Shown here: positions 28,435 through 38,533 of the stretch, piece after piece
How positions within the stretch are numbered: the first letter of the stretch is position 1
Layout of the letters: each line of letters begins with the position of its first letter
NCBI GenBank assembly: GCA_016180645.1
Contig: JACPAV010000003.1
Coordinates: 268,389 to 332,388 of the forward strand
Direction: 5' to 3'
Length of the DNA: 64,000 bases
From: Nitrospirota bacterium
GTDB taxonomy: Bacteria > JACPQY01
Made by a program: the position numbers and the translations under genes
The notes under the pieces: model-generated
What the model saw: the letters and a program-made list of their open reading frames with translations, nothing else
What the model was told of the DNA's origin: nothing
The model's database searches: none

Positions 28435-31400
28435 TCACTTTGATCCTTCCACGATGGCGATTTCGCCATCGGTGAGGCCGTAGAGGCGACAAACAGTCCG
28501 ATCAATCTCCCTCTCGATTTCCTTCGCATCTCGCTTCTTTTCGGATACTTCGGCTACCAGCCCTGCCAACCTTTCGCGGTCCCGCTCTGGGAAGGCAGGA
28601 ATCGGTATTTCACCAACGTATGTGGATCGCAGTTCGTAAGCCCCGCCTTCGAGCTTGGCGGCGACCTTGTCGAGGAACCACCACGCAACTCGCGAATTAA
28701 GGACCGCCAGAAGGGTCAAATCCCCGGAAGGTACGATCCAGGTCTTGTCGTTGGACAGGAAGGGCTTCGACGTGAAAGCGAATTGCTGATAGGTTGCGAT
28801 GACTTGGTATCGAATCGTCGGCCTCCCGAATTCGGCGTAGTAGTCGATGCTGTCCTGGATTTCGTACCATTTGTATGAACCCGGCTTTCTGCCGCCCGGC
28901 ACCCCAGGCGTAAGGCGTTTCTTGAACGGGAGAAGGTGCTCCTTGACTGCCGGGTAGCTGTTGATGTCAATCCCGCGCCTCGTAAAGATCAAGTACAACC
29001 CCGCCCATTCGACGCGCCAGCGTTTGATGTCACGGCCCCGCAGGAAAGGCTTGATGATCTGATCGCTCTTGGGATCCGCGGCAATCAACTTCTGACGCTT
29101 CGCCCCGTCGATCACGAACGCCTCGTTGTAGCCGGTCTTGATGCCATAGTAGAATTTGTCCCCGATCACCTCCCGCAACGGCCTCCCGCCCGCCCGAATC
29201 TTCTCCAAGAGTTTCAGCACTTCCGGCCTCTGGAGGGTCCATCCCTCGTCACGAAGAGTCCGAATGAGGATGGGCACCCCCCGCGTCTCGACCGTTTCCT
29301 TCACGTTTTCGGCCTCTCCCATCGTTTCCACGGAAAGCGTTTTCACTTGATGGCCTTCCACTGGATTTTCTTTCTGGGCGATTAGAACCAATGGGTACGC
29401 CGTCGCCTCCGGGAAGAGCGGCAGATCCCGGAAATCGATGATCTTTTCGACGGACTGCTTCTTCAGATATTTTCGCAAAGCTTCTCCGTAGCCGGCCCTC
29501 AAATACTTGTTGGAGGTGATCATTCCAAACCGCCCTCCCACCCGGCACAGGCCAAGACCCCGAGAGTAGAAATACACATAGACGTCCGCAACTCCGGAGT
29601 AAACATCCTTGTAGCAGACTTCATAAAACGGTTTGTCCTGTCCCAGCCCTTCCTGCCGGACGTACGGTGGATTTCCGACTACGGCGTCGAATCCGGCGCC
29701 TTCCAAACGCTCGATGGTCTGCTGGGTCCCCGGGCGCGGGCCATAGAAGACCTCCGGGAACTCGATCTCCCAATGGAAGAACCGCTTTTCCTCAGAGGCC
29801 CGCAACGCAGCCTCCAGGAGTTTCTTGTTTTCAGGGGACAGCTTCGCCTTGTCGGGCTTCAGGGACCACTCCGGCGCCGTCCGGTCCCGAAGGAACTCCT
29901 CGACTCGATTGTGAACGACCTTCTTCTTTCCCTTTCCTGACGCAACCGGTTCATTCCCGAACCACTGGCTCGCGTACGCGTCGAACAACCTCTTGAAGGG
30001 CGCAAGATACTCTACGGCCAGATTGTATTGCTTACGAGACTCTCGCGTCTGAGCGGATGTGACATCCGGCAGCGCACCCACTTGAATCATGGCCCCGGCA
30101 GCGGCCTTGACGCCTGCGAACTGGGTGCCGCCCAGCAGATTCAACTGGCCCTTCTGGACGTCCTGGAGGTCTTTTTCAGAAACACCGATCAGCGAGTTCC
30201 CGCAACGGAGGTGATGGTCCAGGAACGACAGCGGAGCGCCAAGCGTGAAACAGTCGAGCCAGAGGGAAACCTTGGCCAATTCGACCGCCATGGGGTTGAG
30301 GTCCACTCCGTAAATGCACCGTTTCAGGACGTGCCGTTTCAGCAGATTCACGTCCGTAAGCCGCCCCCGGTCGATCGAGATGCCCCGTTCATCCATCTCG
30401 GAAAAGATCGTATTGCGCATCCGCTCCAGATAGGCGGCGACGGGATTCCACGGGAAGGCATTCAGAAAATCGAGTGTTTTGTCCGTGATGAAGTCCACGG
30501 CCTCCACAAGGAAATGTCCGGAGCCCATCGCGGGGTCGAGTACCTTGATATTGAAAAGCTCGTCCACCAGTTCTTGCCCAACGAGATCTGCCTTGCTCGC
30601 CGGCTCAGGCTTGATGCCTTGCTTCCCCAGGGCCTCCTGTTTCTTAAAGAAGGCTTGTCGCGCCTGCTGGGCTTCGCGGAGTTTCGGCCGCATGGCCTCG
30701 AATTTCTCCTTGAAAACGGGACCGATGGCGTGTTCGACGATGTATTTCACGATGTAGTCCGGCGTGTAGTAGGACCCCGTAGCCTTCCGTTCCCGTTTGT
30801 TATTCTCAAGGTAGGACTGCCCCTTCCTGACAATGCGTTCCTGTTTCTCGGCCTTCTCCTTCGCGTTGGCATCCAGTTCCTCGAAGGGAACATAGAATTC
30901 CCGGTTCTTTTCTTTGACGATCGCGAGTTTCTCGCCGGCAATCCGAAGCTTGAATTCCAGCAGACCCTCATAAATCGAACCGAGTTGGCGGACGCCGAGC
31001 GACTTGTAGTCGATGAATACAAGCTCAAGCAGCTTCGGATCGGCATCCCTCGACAGGCGGTCCAGCGCGGGGGCGAGGAACGCATCCGCCACTTTGGCGG
31101 TGTTGAGGAATCGTGCGGACTGGGCTTCCGGCGTTTCGTCGTCCTTGTCGGGCTTCGTCAGGAACAGGCCGCCGTTGTACATCGGGACATTCATTGCGGG
31201 TTCGCCCTCGTCCACGACCCTGAACAATCTCAGCAGACGATCGTACAGACCATAGGAATCCTGCCTGAAGGCTTTTCCCAGGTTCTTCGCGGATTCGTCC
31301 TCAATCTTTCCGCCTGACTCGGCGATCTCCTTCTTGAGCTTCGTCAGGCTGGATTCGAAGTATCCTCTGACTTCTCTGACCGGCAACAAATCTCTCGCCT

Positions 31401-32868
31401 CCGCATAGAGAAGGAAAAGAATCCGGTACAGAGGCGTGAGCGTCCCCTGAAAAATCCGGTCGAGCGTCTCTTCGGTGAACGCGGACTTGGGGTCGACCTG
31501 TTCGCGAATGGAATGGATGAATCCGGATGCCAAATGCGGAAAGACATCCTCAAATACCCGTGTCTTTAGCCGCTCTCCCAGTTCTTTCGCGTACTCCTCG
31601 CTTTCGACCACAAGACGGTCCAGGAGGGATAGGTGAACCTTCTTCCCCTCGCGTTCCATTTCCTGCTTCTCGAATGCGGATCGACGGAAGACCGCCCAGA
31701 AATACCTGAACGAATCCGCGAAATCGCCGGATCGAGGACCCGACTCGGCCAGCACCTCATCGAGGTCGATCTCGTAGTAGTTGGTCGCCCTTGAATGCGT
31801 TTTCTGGGAATAGAGCCGCCAAAGCTTCCCGTTCGTCACGATGACCCACGGCGACTCCCCCTCTTCAAGCAAGCTCACGACGACGGCGCCTGGATTCTCT
31901 TCGGGGGTCTCCTTGTCGCGCCTGTCATCCTTACCGTCCAGCGATCTCGCCCACGGATAGACGAGGCATCCCGCGAGAAGAGTCTTCGGATCGTCTGGAG
32001 AATGGAGGCGATAGTCCGCCTCTGAAACCGGGCTTCCGGAGCGCTTTCCCTCGGCGCACTTGAAGCCCAGGGCATCCAAGACCGGCACCACAAGCTCCTT
32101 CCGTAGAACCGACTCGCTCTTATTGACGAACCGGTCGGCCGCACCCTGGTAGAGAGTTCGCAGGCGCAGATAGACCGGTTTCGGATCCTCTTTCCATGCG
32201 GAAGACAAGTCGGGCAGCCGTTTGAGGAGGTAGTAGTCGGAGAAGATCGCACGGTTGTTGAAATGGTCCTCCGACCAGTCCGCGGTGGCGTAGGCTCCGA
32301 GGAGCTTGTCGTATTGGGCGAAGGCGTCGCTCTCCGTCCACGTGAAGCGTCGGAGGACTCTGAGATGAACCCTCTCGGGCTTTAGCCGATCAACCGTAAG
32401 AATCCTTGGGCGGATGCCCACCTGTTTCTGGCCGATTCCGGCGGGTTCCTGCGTGTCCGGTGGGAGGTATTTTTCCAGGATAACGAAATCGAGCCGTTCA
32501 TAGTCGCTCGTCAAAACCAGCAGGTAGTTCCCGGCCCTGTTGCGGAAGGCGCGGGCCAGCGTACGCGTGTGGGAGATATTGACACTTGACAGTTCGAGCA
32601 GATACACCTGAAACAGACCACCCTCCTGACTTGCGATCAGTTCGATGTTCTTGATCGGCCGTGTGGCTCCCTCCGCGGTAATTCCCAAATTCGCAGCGGT
32701 CTGTTTTGTCCGACCCGAGGTATCGTAGCCAAGCCTGGTGAAGAGCGCGGCTACTGCATCCGGGGATGATAGCGGCTGAACGTCGTGGTGGGTCAGTTCA
32801 AGGTCAAGAACGAGTTTCGACGCTTCATTCACGCCTTGAAATATCGGCCAGTTCGACCGCTGGGTCAA
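28435..32868 (-). CDS. Eco57I-type DNA adenine methyltransferase with N-terminal restriction-like region
   Basis: This is a 1477-residue protein. The first half has a region (about 290-390) ending in WVIVTNGKLWRLYSQ that resembles the N-terminal nuclease part of type I/IIG enzymes, though I see no certain PD-(D/E)xK triad. The methylase core has motif I DPAMGSGHF (about 778) and motif IV NPPYVRQ (about 1067), so it should methylate adenine N6. The C-terminal part contains a target-recognition-like segment (LYLIFTRRGIDINSYP). The start is a weak TTG; GTG 12 codons in, preceded by AAGG, is an alternative. It is probably the modification arm of the island. Confidence 0.88.
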   Translation of the reverse strand: MTQRSNWPIFQGVNEASKLVLDLELTHHDVQPLSSPDAVAALFTRLGYDTSGRTKQTAANLGITAEGATRPIKNIELIASQEGGLFQVYLLELSSVNISHTRTLARAFRNRAGNYLLVLTSDYERLDFVILEKYLPPDTQEPAGIGQKQVGIRPRILTVDRLKPERVHLRVLRRFTWTESDAFAQYDKLLGAYATADWSEDHFNNRAIFSDYYLLKRLPDLSSAWKEDPKPVYLRLRTLYQGAADRFVNKSESVLRKELVVPVLDALGFKCAEGKRSGSPVSEADYRLHSPDDPKTLLAGCLVYPWARSLDGKDDRRDKETPEENPGAVVVSLLEEGESPWVIVTNGKLWRLYSQKTHSRATNYYEIDLDEVLAESGPRSGDFADSFRYFWAVFRRSAFEKQEMEREGKKVHLSLLDRLVVESEEYAKELGERLKTRVFEDVFPHLASGFIHSIREQVDPKSAFTEETLDRIFQGTLTPLYRILFLLYAEARDLLPVREVRGYFESSLTKLKKEIAESGGKIEDESAKNLGKAFRQDSYGLYDRLLRLFRVVDEGEPAMNVPMYNGGLFLTKPDKDDETPEAQSARFLNTAKVADAFLAPALDRLSRDADPKLLELVFIDYKSLGVRQLGSIYEGLLEFKLRIAGEKLAIVKEKNREFYVPFEELDANAKEKAEKQERIVRKGQSYLENNKRERKATGSYYTPDYIVKYIVEHAIGPVFKEKFEAMRPKLREAQQARQAFFKKQEALGKQGIKPEPASKADLVGQELVDELFNIKVLDPAMGSGHFLVEAVDFITDKTLDFLNAFPWNPVAAYLERMRNTIFSEMDERGISIDRGRLTDVNLLKRHVLKRCIYGVDLNPMAVELAKVSLWLDCFTLGAPLSFLDHHLRCGNSLIGVSEKDLQDVQKGQLNLLGGTQFAGVKAAAGAMIQVGALPDVTSAQTRESRKQYNLAVEYLAPFKRLFDAYASQWFGNEPVASGKGKKKVVHNRVEEFLRDRTAPEWSLKPDKAKLSPENKKLLEAALRASEEKRFFHWEIEFPEVFYGPRPGTQQTIERLEGAGFDAVVGNPPYVRQEGLGQDKPFYEVCYKDVYSGVADVYVYFYSRGLGLCRVGGRFGMITSNKYLRAGYGEALRKYLKKQSVEKIIDFRDLPLFPEATAYPLVLIAQKENPVEGHQVKTLSVETMGEAENVKETVETRGVPILIRTLRDEGWTLQRPEVLKLLEKIRAGGRPLREVIGDKFYYGIKTGYNEAFVIDGAKRQKLIAADPKSDQIIKPFLRGRDIKRWRVEWAGLYLIFTRRGIDINSYPAVKEHLLPFKKRLTPGVPGGRKPGSYKWYEIQDSIDYYAEFGRPTIRYQVIATYQQFAFTSKPFLSNDKTWIVPSGDLTLLAVLNSRVAWWFLDKVAAKLEGGAYELRSTYVGEIPIPAFPERDRERLAGLVAEVSEKKRDAKEIEREIDRTVCRLYGLTDGEIAIVEGSK

Positions 32869-33169
32869 CTCGCACGGTCAGGAAAGAGAACCCCGGCACT
32901 CTTACCCCAAGAAATGCCGGTCCTCCGGGGTCCAGTGGGCTACCTGACGATTTCCAGCAAACGCATCACCTTGGATCGCCCCGCTTGGTGGCATCCGGCC
33001 GGTCGCGGGACGGCCAAGCCCTCCTGGCGCCGCCCTGCAAGGTGGTGACGAGAACTGCCATATGCATCACCATCAGAGCCGGGGTCGCCCCATCGAAGAT
33101 GTTCGGGGCTAGGTGCCGGCCATCGCCGGTGGGGGGTTGGCAACCCCTCAGGTGGCGATTGTCGGGCGG
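32869..33169. other. 301-nt gap upstream of the methylase
   Basis: I find no gene with a credible family. The open frames on either strand are short and have the composition of non-coding GC-rich DNA. A promoter for the methylase would be expected here, but no consensus pair stands out. Confidence 0.5.
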
Positions 33170-33709
33170 TCAGCCGGTGAAGGAAGGCGCGGGACGGTCG
33201 CGTTCGAGGATGAAGTAGTTGGTGAAGAGCCAAGCCGGGCCGATGGCGATGCGGGCCTGGCCGAGGTAGAGATCGGCGTTTTTCGGCTCCACTTGGACCA
33301 CGAAGTCGCGGATGAATTTCGTGACGTCCGCCGCCGGATTGCCCCCGCTTCCGTAGTCAAGGAAAAGGGAGTCGGCCTTCGGGGATTTCTCTCCCGCCTC
33401 CGATCCATCGCGCACGAGGTAAAACCCAAACCTCTTGGGATGATCGTCCGAGGGTTTGCAGACCCATGGATCCTCCGGCCGGCTCTGGCGGACCGGAATG
33501 TTGTATCCGAAGGGCGCCTTCTTACCTGCCTGCTCCTTGAGAAAGAACCCTTTCTTGAATTTCTGGAATCCGAGGATCCTGGCGAACATCGGCGGATTGA
33601 AGCCGCGGAACTCAAAACCCACCCATCGATCGAAGGAGGGCTTGCTCCCCGCCTCGAAAACCCGGTCCAACTCTTCGCGGCTCCTCCGCCTCAGTTCGTT
33701 CAGGTTCAT
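33170..33709 (-). CDS. Hypothetical protein
   Basis: This is a 179-residue, soluble-looking protein that I do not recognise. The ATG at 33709 has AGGAGG 8 nt upstream; a GTG two codons earlier is the alternative. The sequence is rich in aromatic and basic residues (FDRWVGFEFRGFNPPMF, FLKEQAGKKAPFGYN) and ends in a Pro-rich tail. It starts 12 nt after the response-regulator gene on the same strand, so it is likely the last gene of that operon. No signal peptide or membrane helix is apparent. Confidence 0.7.
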   Translation of the reverse strand: MNLNELRRRSREELDRVFEAGSKPSFDRWVGFEFRGFNPPMFARILGFQKFKKGFFLKEQAGKKAPFGYNIPVRQSRPEDPWVCKPSDDHPKRFGFYLVRDGSEAGEKSPKADSLFLDYGSGGNPAADVTKFIRDFVVQVEPKNADLYLGQARIAIGPAWLFTNYFILERDRPAPSFTG

Positions 33710-33721
33710 CGCCACCCCCTC

Positions 33722-35080
33722 CTAGCTCTGGATTCCGTGCTGGCGCATTTTGTACATGAGTGTTCTCACGCTGATCTCCAGGAGCTTCGATGCACGGCTC
33801 TTATTCCCGCGGGTCATCTTGAGCGCCTTGGCGATCAGATCCTTTTCCAATATCTCCGTCGCGATCTTCAGCGACACCGTTTCCCGGATTTCCGTGATGT
33901 CCTTGTCCGGATTGTAGTCGCGAATGGCCGGTGGAAGGTGCTGCGGCCCCACGATCTTCTGCTCCGACAGCACCAGCGCGCGCTCGATCGAGTTCTCCAG
34001 CTCGCGCACGTTTCCCGGCCAGTGGTACTTCTGGAGAAATTCCATCGCCTGCGAGCTCACCTGTTTCTGCTTGTCGTTCGCCAGATGGGCGTACTTCTCC
34101 AAGAAATGATTCACGAGCATCGGGATGTCTTCTTTTCTCTCCCGCAGGGGGGGCAGTGTGAGCGGAATAACATTGAGCCGGTAGAACAGATCCTGTCGAA
34201 ATCGGCCCTTCGACACATCCTCCAGCAGGACTCTCGCTGTGGCCGCGATGACACGCACGTCCACGTGAACGGGTTGGGTATCGCCCACGCGGCGGATCTC
34301 GCCTTCCTGGAGCGCCCGGAGCAACTTGACCTGAAGGTATAGAGGGATTTCTCCCACTTCATCGAGAAACAGCGTGCCTCCATGGGCCTCTTCGAACAGA
34401 CCGTTTTTCGACTTCCCCGCCCCGGTGAATGCCCCTTTGACGTAGCCGAACAGTTCGCTCTCAAGCAGCGTTTCCGGGATCGCTCCGCAGTTCACGGCCA
34501 CGAATGGGCGCCCCGCTCTTTCGCCCGAGTAATGGATCGCCCGGGCCACCAGTTCCTTGCCCGTGCCGCTTTCGCCGTGGAGGAGAACCGTGCTCTTGTA
34601 GTCCGCCACCTTCTTGATCACGTCGAACACCTTCTGCATTTCCGGGTTCTTCGAGACGATGTTCTGGAATCCCGACTTTGCCTTGGGGTCCGGTTTGGCC
34701 CACGGCAGATCGCGTTTGAGGCGCTCGCGCTCCTCCGCCTTTTTCAAGACGAGCACCAACTCCTCCGGGCGGAACGGCTTGGACAGGTAGTCGTAGGCGC
34801 CGTTCCGCATGGCATCGAGGGCCAGATCGTTGTTCCCGTACGCGGTCGTGATGATCACGGTCGTCTGGTATCCCTTCTCGCGGACGCGTTTGAGGAAGTC
34901 CATGCCGTCTTCCTGCGGCATGCGGAGATCGCAGAGCGTGAAATCGAACGTTTCCTCCTCCAACTGGCCGATGGCTTCCTTGACGGAGCCCGCCACCTTG
35001 ACCCGATATCCCTGGGGCGTGAGCGCCTCCTGGATGAGGGTCCGATAGTTGGATTCATCATCTACGACGAGAATCTTCAT
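33722..35080 (-). CDS. Sigma54-dependent response regulator (NtrC family)
   Basis: This is a 452-residue activator of sigma54 promoters. The receiver domain (1-120) has the phospho-acceptor D51 ([11 protein letters not shown]). The AAA+ domain has GESGTGKE and the sigma54-contact loop GAFTGA, followed by R-finger and sensor regions. The C-terminus is a Fis-type helix-turn-helix ([20 protein letters not shown]). It starts 10 nt after the histidine kinase gene, so the two form a cognate pair. Their target genes are not evident; the co-operonic prepilin peptidase would fit control of type IV pili, as with PilSR, but that is inference. Confidence 0.93.
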   Translation of the reverse strand: MKILVVDDESNYRTLIQEALTPQGYRVKVAGSVKEAIGQLEEETFDFTLCDLRMPQEDGMDFLKRVREKGYQTTVIITTAYGNNDLALDAMRNGAYDYLSKPFRPEELVLVLKKAEERERLKRDLPWAKPDPKAKSGFQNIVSKNPEMQKVFDVIKKVADYKSTVLLHGESGTGKELVARAIHYSGERAGRPFVAVNCGAIPETLLESELFGYVKGAFTGAGKSKNGLFEEAHGGTLFLDEVGEIPLYLQVKLLRALQEGEIRRVGDTQPVHVDVRVIAATARVLLEDVSKGRFRQDLFYRLNVIPLTLPPLRERKEDIPMLVNHFLEKYAHLANDKQKQVSSQAMEFLQKYHWPGNVRELENSIERALVLSEQKIVGPQHLPPAIRDYNPDKDITEIRETVSLKIATEILEKDLIAKALKMTRGNKSRASKLLEISVRTLMYKMRQHGIQS

Positions 35081-35090
35081 GGTGAAATTC

Positions 35091-36170
35091 CTATGCTTTC
35101 ATCAATCGCAGGTGGAACGTGCTTCCCTTCCGGAGCTCGCTCGTCGCCCAGATCGCTCCCTGCATCTGTTCCATCAGCCGCCTGCAGATGGCCAAGCCGA
35201 GGCCCGTTCCCTGAGCACCCGGCTTGGTAGTGTAGAAGGGCTGGAAGATGGCGTCAAGGTTGGATTCGGGGATGCCGGTGCCCGTGTCGGTCACCTTGAG
35301 GACGCGACTTTCCCCTTCCTCGCTCAGCGCGATTCGGAGCGCGCCGCCATGAGGCATGGCATCGGCGGCATTGAAGAAGACGTTCATCAGGACCTGCTTG
35401 AGCCGCTGGGAATCGGCCAGCACGGACGACCGCGGGCCGGAAAGCGACACATCCCACGTGATGCCTCGGAAAGCCTTCTGCCCTTGCACGAGATCGCGCG
35501 TATCGGAGACGAGTTTGCGCAGGTCCGTCTTCACCATCCGCGGCGCCGCGGGCCGCGCGAAATCGAGAAGCTGGGCAATGAGATCTTTGATGCGGTTGGC
35601 CTCGGACAGAATTTTCTCCCGGTAGTCGCGCGTTTTCCCCTCGCGCGGCAGCAGTTCGGCGAATCCGATGATGATGCCGATCGGATTGCCCACCTCGTGG
35701 GCCAGGCCGGAGGCCAGCCGCCCCGTGATGGCCAGCCGCTCCGCGCGCGCCAATTCACCGTAGAGCCGCTTCAACTCTTCCGCTGCGCGCTCCGATTCGA
35801 GTGCGATGTCTTTCTCTTCCAGTGCCTCCCTACTGAATCGATCCACCAGGGCCCGGATATTGTTTTCGATCCGGGCGGCGTCCTCGGAAATCAGCCGATC
35901 GGAATCTCCCCCTGCATCGCGCACACCTGCGGTCCCGAATGCCTGAACGGCCCACCGGCGGGCCAGGAGAACACCCGCCACGGCCACGAGGAAGAGATTG
36001 AGAAGCCCGTACATGAGAAAGATCCGGGCGACTCTGTACAATTCCGCGGGGGGGGCGAGACCTCGCAGCCGCGCGGCCATGAACACCGCGCCGGACGTCA
36101 GAGCGACCCAAAGCACGAGGCAGAAAACAACGATGAGCCCGAGCAGGAGGTGCAGGCGCGCGGGCTTCAC
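35091..36170 (-). CDS. Membrane sensor histidine kinase
   Basis: This is a 359-residue kinase. Two N-terminal membrane helices (about 5-30 and 45-70) have almost no periplasmic loop. A helical linker follows, then the HisKA box (GRLASGLAHEVGNPIG) and the HATPase domain with the N-box (NVFFNAADAMPHGG), DTGTGIPE and TGLGLAICRR. There is no PAS domain. I place the start at GTG 36170, which overlaps the prepilin peptidase stop as GTGA and has GGAGG upstream. The lack of an input domain suggests sensing through the membrane helices, as in PilS-like kinases. Confidence 0.9.
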   Translation of the reverse strand: MKPARLHLLLGLIVVFCLVLWVALTSGAVFMAARLRGLAPPAELYRVARIFLMYGLLNLFLVAVAGVLLARRWAVQAFGTAGVRDAGGDSDRLISEDAARIENNIRALVDRFSREALEEKDIALESERAAEELKRLYGELARAERLAITGRLASGLAHEVGNPIGIIIGFAELLPREGKTRDYREKILSEANRIKDLIAQLLDFARPAAPRMVKTDLRKLVSDTRDLVQGQKAFRGITWDVSLSGPRSSVLADSQRLKQVLMNVFFNAADAMPHGGALRIALSEEGESRVLKVTDTGTGIPESNLDAIFQPFYTTKPGAQGTGLGLAICRRLMEQMQGAIWATSELRKGSTFHLRLMKA

Positions 36171-36952
36171 AATCCTCCCCTCCAAGGAAACAGGAATTCA
36201 TTGAACACGTCCCCGAAGAATAGGTAGGTCAGCGCCCCCAGGGCGAGAAACGGCCCGAAGGGAATGGCCGTTTTTCGGTCGGCCTTTTTCAGTATCATCA
36301 GGGCCACACCGACCAGCGATCCCATGAGGGCCCCCACGAACAGGGTCGGGAGCACGCCCTTCCACCCGAAGAAGGCCCCAATCATGGCCAGGAGCTTGAC
36401 ATCCCCTCCCCCGAGTCCCTCGCGCTTCGCCACTTTCGCGTATCCAAACGCCACCGCGAAGAGGAGACCCGACCCGAAGAGCGCGCCGATCACCGCGCTC
36501 TGCCAGCCGACGTCCGTCTGGACGAAGGACGATGTGAGCAGGAAGACAATCGTTCCCCCCAGGCTGATTCGGTCGGGGATGATCTGGAAGTCGACATCGA
36601 TAAACGTCACCACAATAAGGGAGCAGGCGAAAACGAAATGGAGGAGAGTCGTCGACGACAGGCCGTTTTGCGCAAAGAGGCCGGCCGCGAGAAGGCCCGC
36701 CATCGCCTCAACGATCGGGTAACGGACGGGGATGTGGCGGCCGCATCGACGGCACTGCCCGCGGAGCCACAACCAGCCCAGCACCGGTACATTGTCGTAG
36801 GCGGGGATGGCCAGATGGCATCCCGGACAAAAGGACCCCGGCCAGACGATGGAAAGCCCCCGCGGAATTCGATAGATGCACACGTTTAGAAAGCTGCCGA
36901 CGAAGAGGCCGAAGACGCCGGCGACCGCCTGCATCACGGGCGGTGAGGTCAC
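36167..36952 (-). CDS. pilD: Type IV prepilin peptidase / leader peptidase
   Basis: This is a membrane aspartyl protease that cleaves and N-methylates type IV pilins and type II secretion pseudopilins, 261 residues. The N-terminal domain has two CxxC pairs (CPGCHLAIPAYDNVPVLGW and CRRCGRHIPVRYPIVE). The catalytic aspartates are in IDVDFQIIPD and the GGGDVKLL (GxGD) motif. The start is GTG 36952, coupled to the ABC permease stop as GTGA with AAGGA upstream; a much longer frame is an artefact over the permease gene. It is followed by the kinase/regulator pair. Confidence 0.92.
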   Translation of the reverse strand: MTSPPVMQAVAGVFGLFVGSFLNVCIYRIPRGLSIVWPGSFCPGCHLAIPAYDNVPVLGWLWLRGQCRRCGRHIPVRYPIVEAMAGLLAAGLFAQNGLSSTTLLHFVFACSLIVVTFIDVDFQIIPDRISLGGTIVFLLTSSFVQTDVGWQSAVIGALFGSGLLFAVAFGYAKVAKREGLGGGDVKLLAMIGAFFGWKGVLPTLFVGALMGSLVGVALMILKKADRKTAIPFGPFLALGALTYLFFGDVFNEFLFPWRGGL

Positions 36953-37731
36953 TTCAGATCCTTCTTCGAGAACACCAGCGAGGCGAGCCAGACGAAAATG
37001 GATGCATAAGCCAGGCTGTACAGAAATGCGAAGGCGGTTTCCCGGGGGCCCATCAGGCCCAGGTGCGAGATGACATCGGAGCGGGCGTTCAGTTTCTCCA
37101 AATCCGGAAACACACGATACGCCGCATCCACCACGGTCTTCATCCACAGGTCTCTTGAAGGCAGGGACTCGGCGATCTGACGCACCTCGCCGATGGTGTG
37201 GCCGATCACATACAAGAAAACGGTCAGCAGGCCGCTCAGGATCGGCGTGGACACCATCGTGAAAAACAGGGCCGCCGAGGCGACCAGACCGATCTGGAAA
37301 CAGATGAAGGGAACGGCCTTGAGGACCCCCCAGCGAAAGGTGTTTTCGACAAGGACGTTGACGCCTACGGTGATGATCGCCGTGACACAGGACAACGCCG
37401 ACGCGGCGAGCACGGCGGCCGCATACTTGCCGACGACGAAGGCCCACCGGGGCATCGGCTTGGTCACCGCCACGTAGATGGTTCTTCGTTCCATCTCACG
37501 AGACATGCTTCCAATAATCAGAATCACGGCCAGAAAGACTCCGAGAAGTTCGGCCCCGGCCAGTCCCGCATCCAAGACGATCTTGGATTCCGCGCCAAAT
37601 GTTGCGGTTCCCAGCGCCATGCCGAGACCCAGAAGGAGGAGCGCGAATACGAAAAGCCCGTAGAAGAAACGGTCCTTGACGATCTCCCGAAGATTGTAGC
37701 GAACGACGGCAGCGATCTGACGAAGGATCAC
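36949..37731 (-). CDS. ABC-2 type transporter permease
   Basis: This is a 260-residue permease with about six membrane helices and a large loop between helices 5 and 6. It begins with a typical VRYNLREIVKDRFFYGLF segment, and a short cytoplasmic SREMERRTIYVAVTKPMPR region matches ABC-2 permeases of the Gld/Cox type. Its start overlaps the ATPase stop as GTGA, so the two make one exporter. Substrate unknown. Confidence 0.88.
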   Translation of the reverse strand: MILRQIAAVVRYNLREIVKDRFFYGLFVFALLLLGLGMALGTATFGAESKIVLDAGLAGAELLGVFLAVILIIGSMSREMERRTIYVAVTKPMPRWAFVVGKYAAAVLAASALSCVTAIITVGVNVLVENTFRWGVLKAVPFICFQIGLVASAALFFTMVSTPILSGLLTVFLYVIGHTIGEVRQIAESLPSRDLWMKTVVDAAYRVFPDLEKLNARSDVISHLGLMGPRETAFAFLYSLAYASIFVWLASLVFSKKDLK

Positions 37732-38531
37732 CCCAATCCTCCCGCCGAGCGGAGTTCCTGAACCAGAATCTTCTCCAGATTCACCTTGCCGCCCTCCCGA
37801 AGGTCCACCACTTTCCTCAGTTCTCCCCCGATGAGGAGCATCGCGCGATCACACAGCACTTCGACATCATGCAGAATGTGCGTTGAAAAGAAGATGGTCC
37901 GGCCTTCCTTTCTCAGATCCATGAGAAGGTCGCGAACAAACACCCGACCCAAGGGGTCCAAACCCGTCATCGGCTCGTCCAGGATGACCACCTCGGCCGA
38001 CGGCAGAAGGGCCTGGGCCAGTCCGATGCGCTGGAGCATTCCGCGCGAATACTTGGAGAGAGCCAGGCCCTCCCGCCCTTTCAGGCCGACGCGTTCGATG
38101 AGGGCCGGCACTCGGATTTTCAAGTCCGGCGCCGGGAGGCCGTACAGCCCCCCCATGTAGCGGAGAAACTGTTCGCCCGTCAGCGCCTGATAGAAATACG
38201 GTTGTTCGGGAAGGAAACCCACGCGCCGCAGCACATCGATACTCCCAAAGGGTCGGCCGAGAATCGTCCCCCCCCCGGATGTCGGTCGGACCAGCCCGAG
38301 GAGAATCTTGATGGCCGTCGTCTTTCCCGCTCCGTTCGGTCCGATGCATCCGATAATTTCTCCTCGGTGGACATCCAAGTTGAAATTCCGGAGTGCGGTG
38401 ACTTTTCTCTGGAAGAAGCCGACCTTGTAGGTTTTCGAAACCGATTGGAATTGGATGACGGGTGGGACCACCCCGCCGCCCGTTTGGGATTTGAAATCTG
38501 AGATCTGAGATTTCAGAGGAGGTGGGGCCAC
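37728..38531 (-). CDS. ABC transporter ATP-binding protein
   Basis: This is a 267-residue ATPase partner of the permease. It has Walker [10 protein letters not shown], signature YSRGMLQRI (LSGGQ replaced by YSRGM, as in exporter ATPases), Walker B VVILDEP and the H-loop STHIL. The annotated GTG start follows the upstream stop by 2 nt. The first about 25 residues are encoded by an AT-rich palindrome plus linker ([14 protein letters not shown]), so the native protein may begin further in at [11 protein letters not shown]. Confidence 0.88.
   Translation of the reverse strand: MAPPPLKSQISDFKSQTGGGVVPPVIQFQSVSKTYKVGFFQRKVTALRNFNLDVHRGEIIGCIGPNGAGKTTAIKILLGLVRPTSGGGTILGRPFGSIDVLRRVGFLPEQPYFYQALTGEQFLRYMGGLYGLPAPDLKIRVPALIERVGLKGREGLALSKYSRGMLQRIGLAQALLPSAEVVILDEPMTGLDPLGRVFVRDLLMDLRKEGRTIFFSTHILHDVEVLCDRAMLLIGGELRKVVDLREGGKVNLEKILVQELRSAGGLG
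38492..38515. repeat. AT-rich palindrome in the 5' end of the ABC ATPase gene
   Basis: Arms TGAAATCT and AGATTTCA (8 bp) flank GAGATCTG. It resembles the element at 12303-12323. It lies inside the N-terminal codons of the ATPase gene as annotated. Confidence 0.6.
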
Positions 38532-38533
38532 GG

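Noticed and set aside
19960-32868. Classical DISARM, BREX or type I restriction system
   Set aside because: No DrmA/DrmB, no BrxC/PglZ and no HsdS-like gene are present; the methylase and helicase alone do not define those systems.
36953-37447. Long N-terminal extension of the prepilin peptidase
   Set aside because: It lies within the ABC permease gene in another frame; the GTGA junction gives the proper start.
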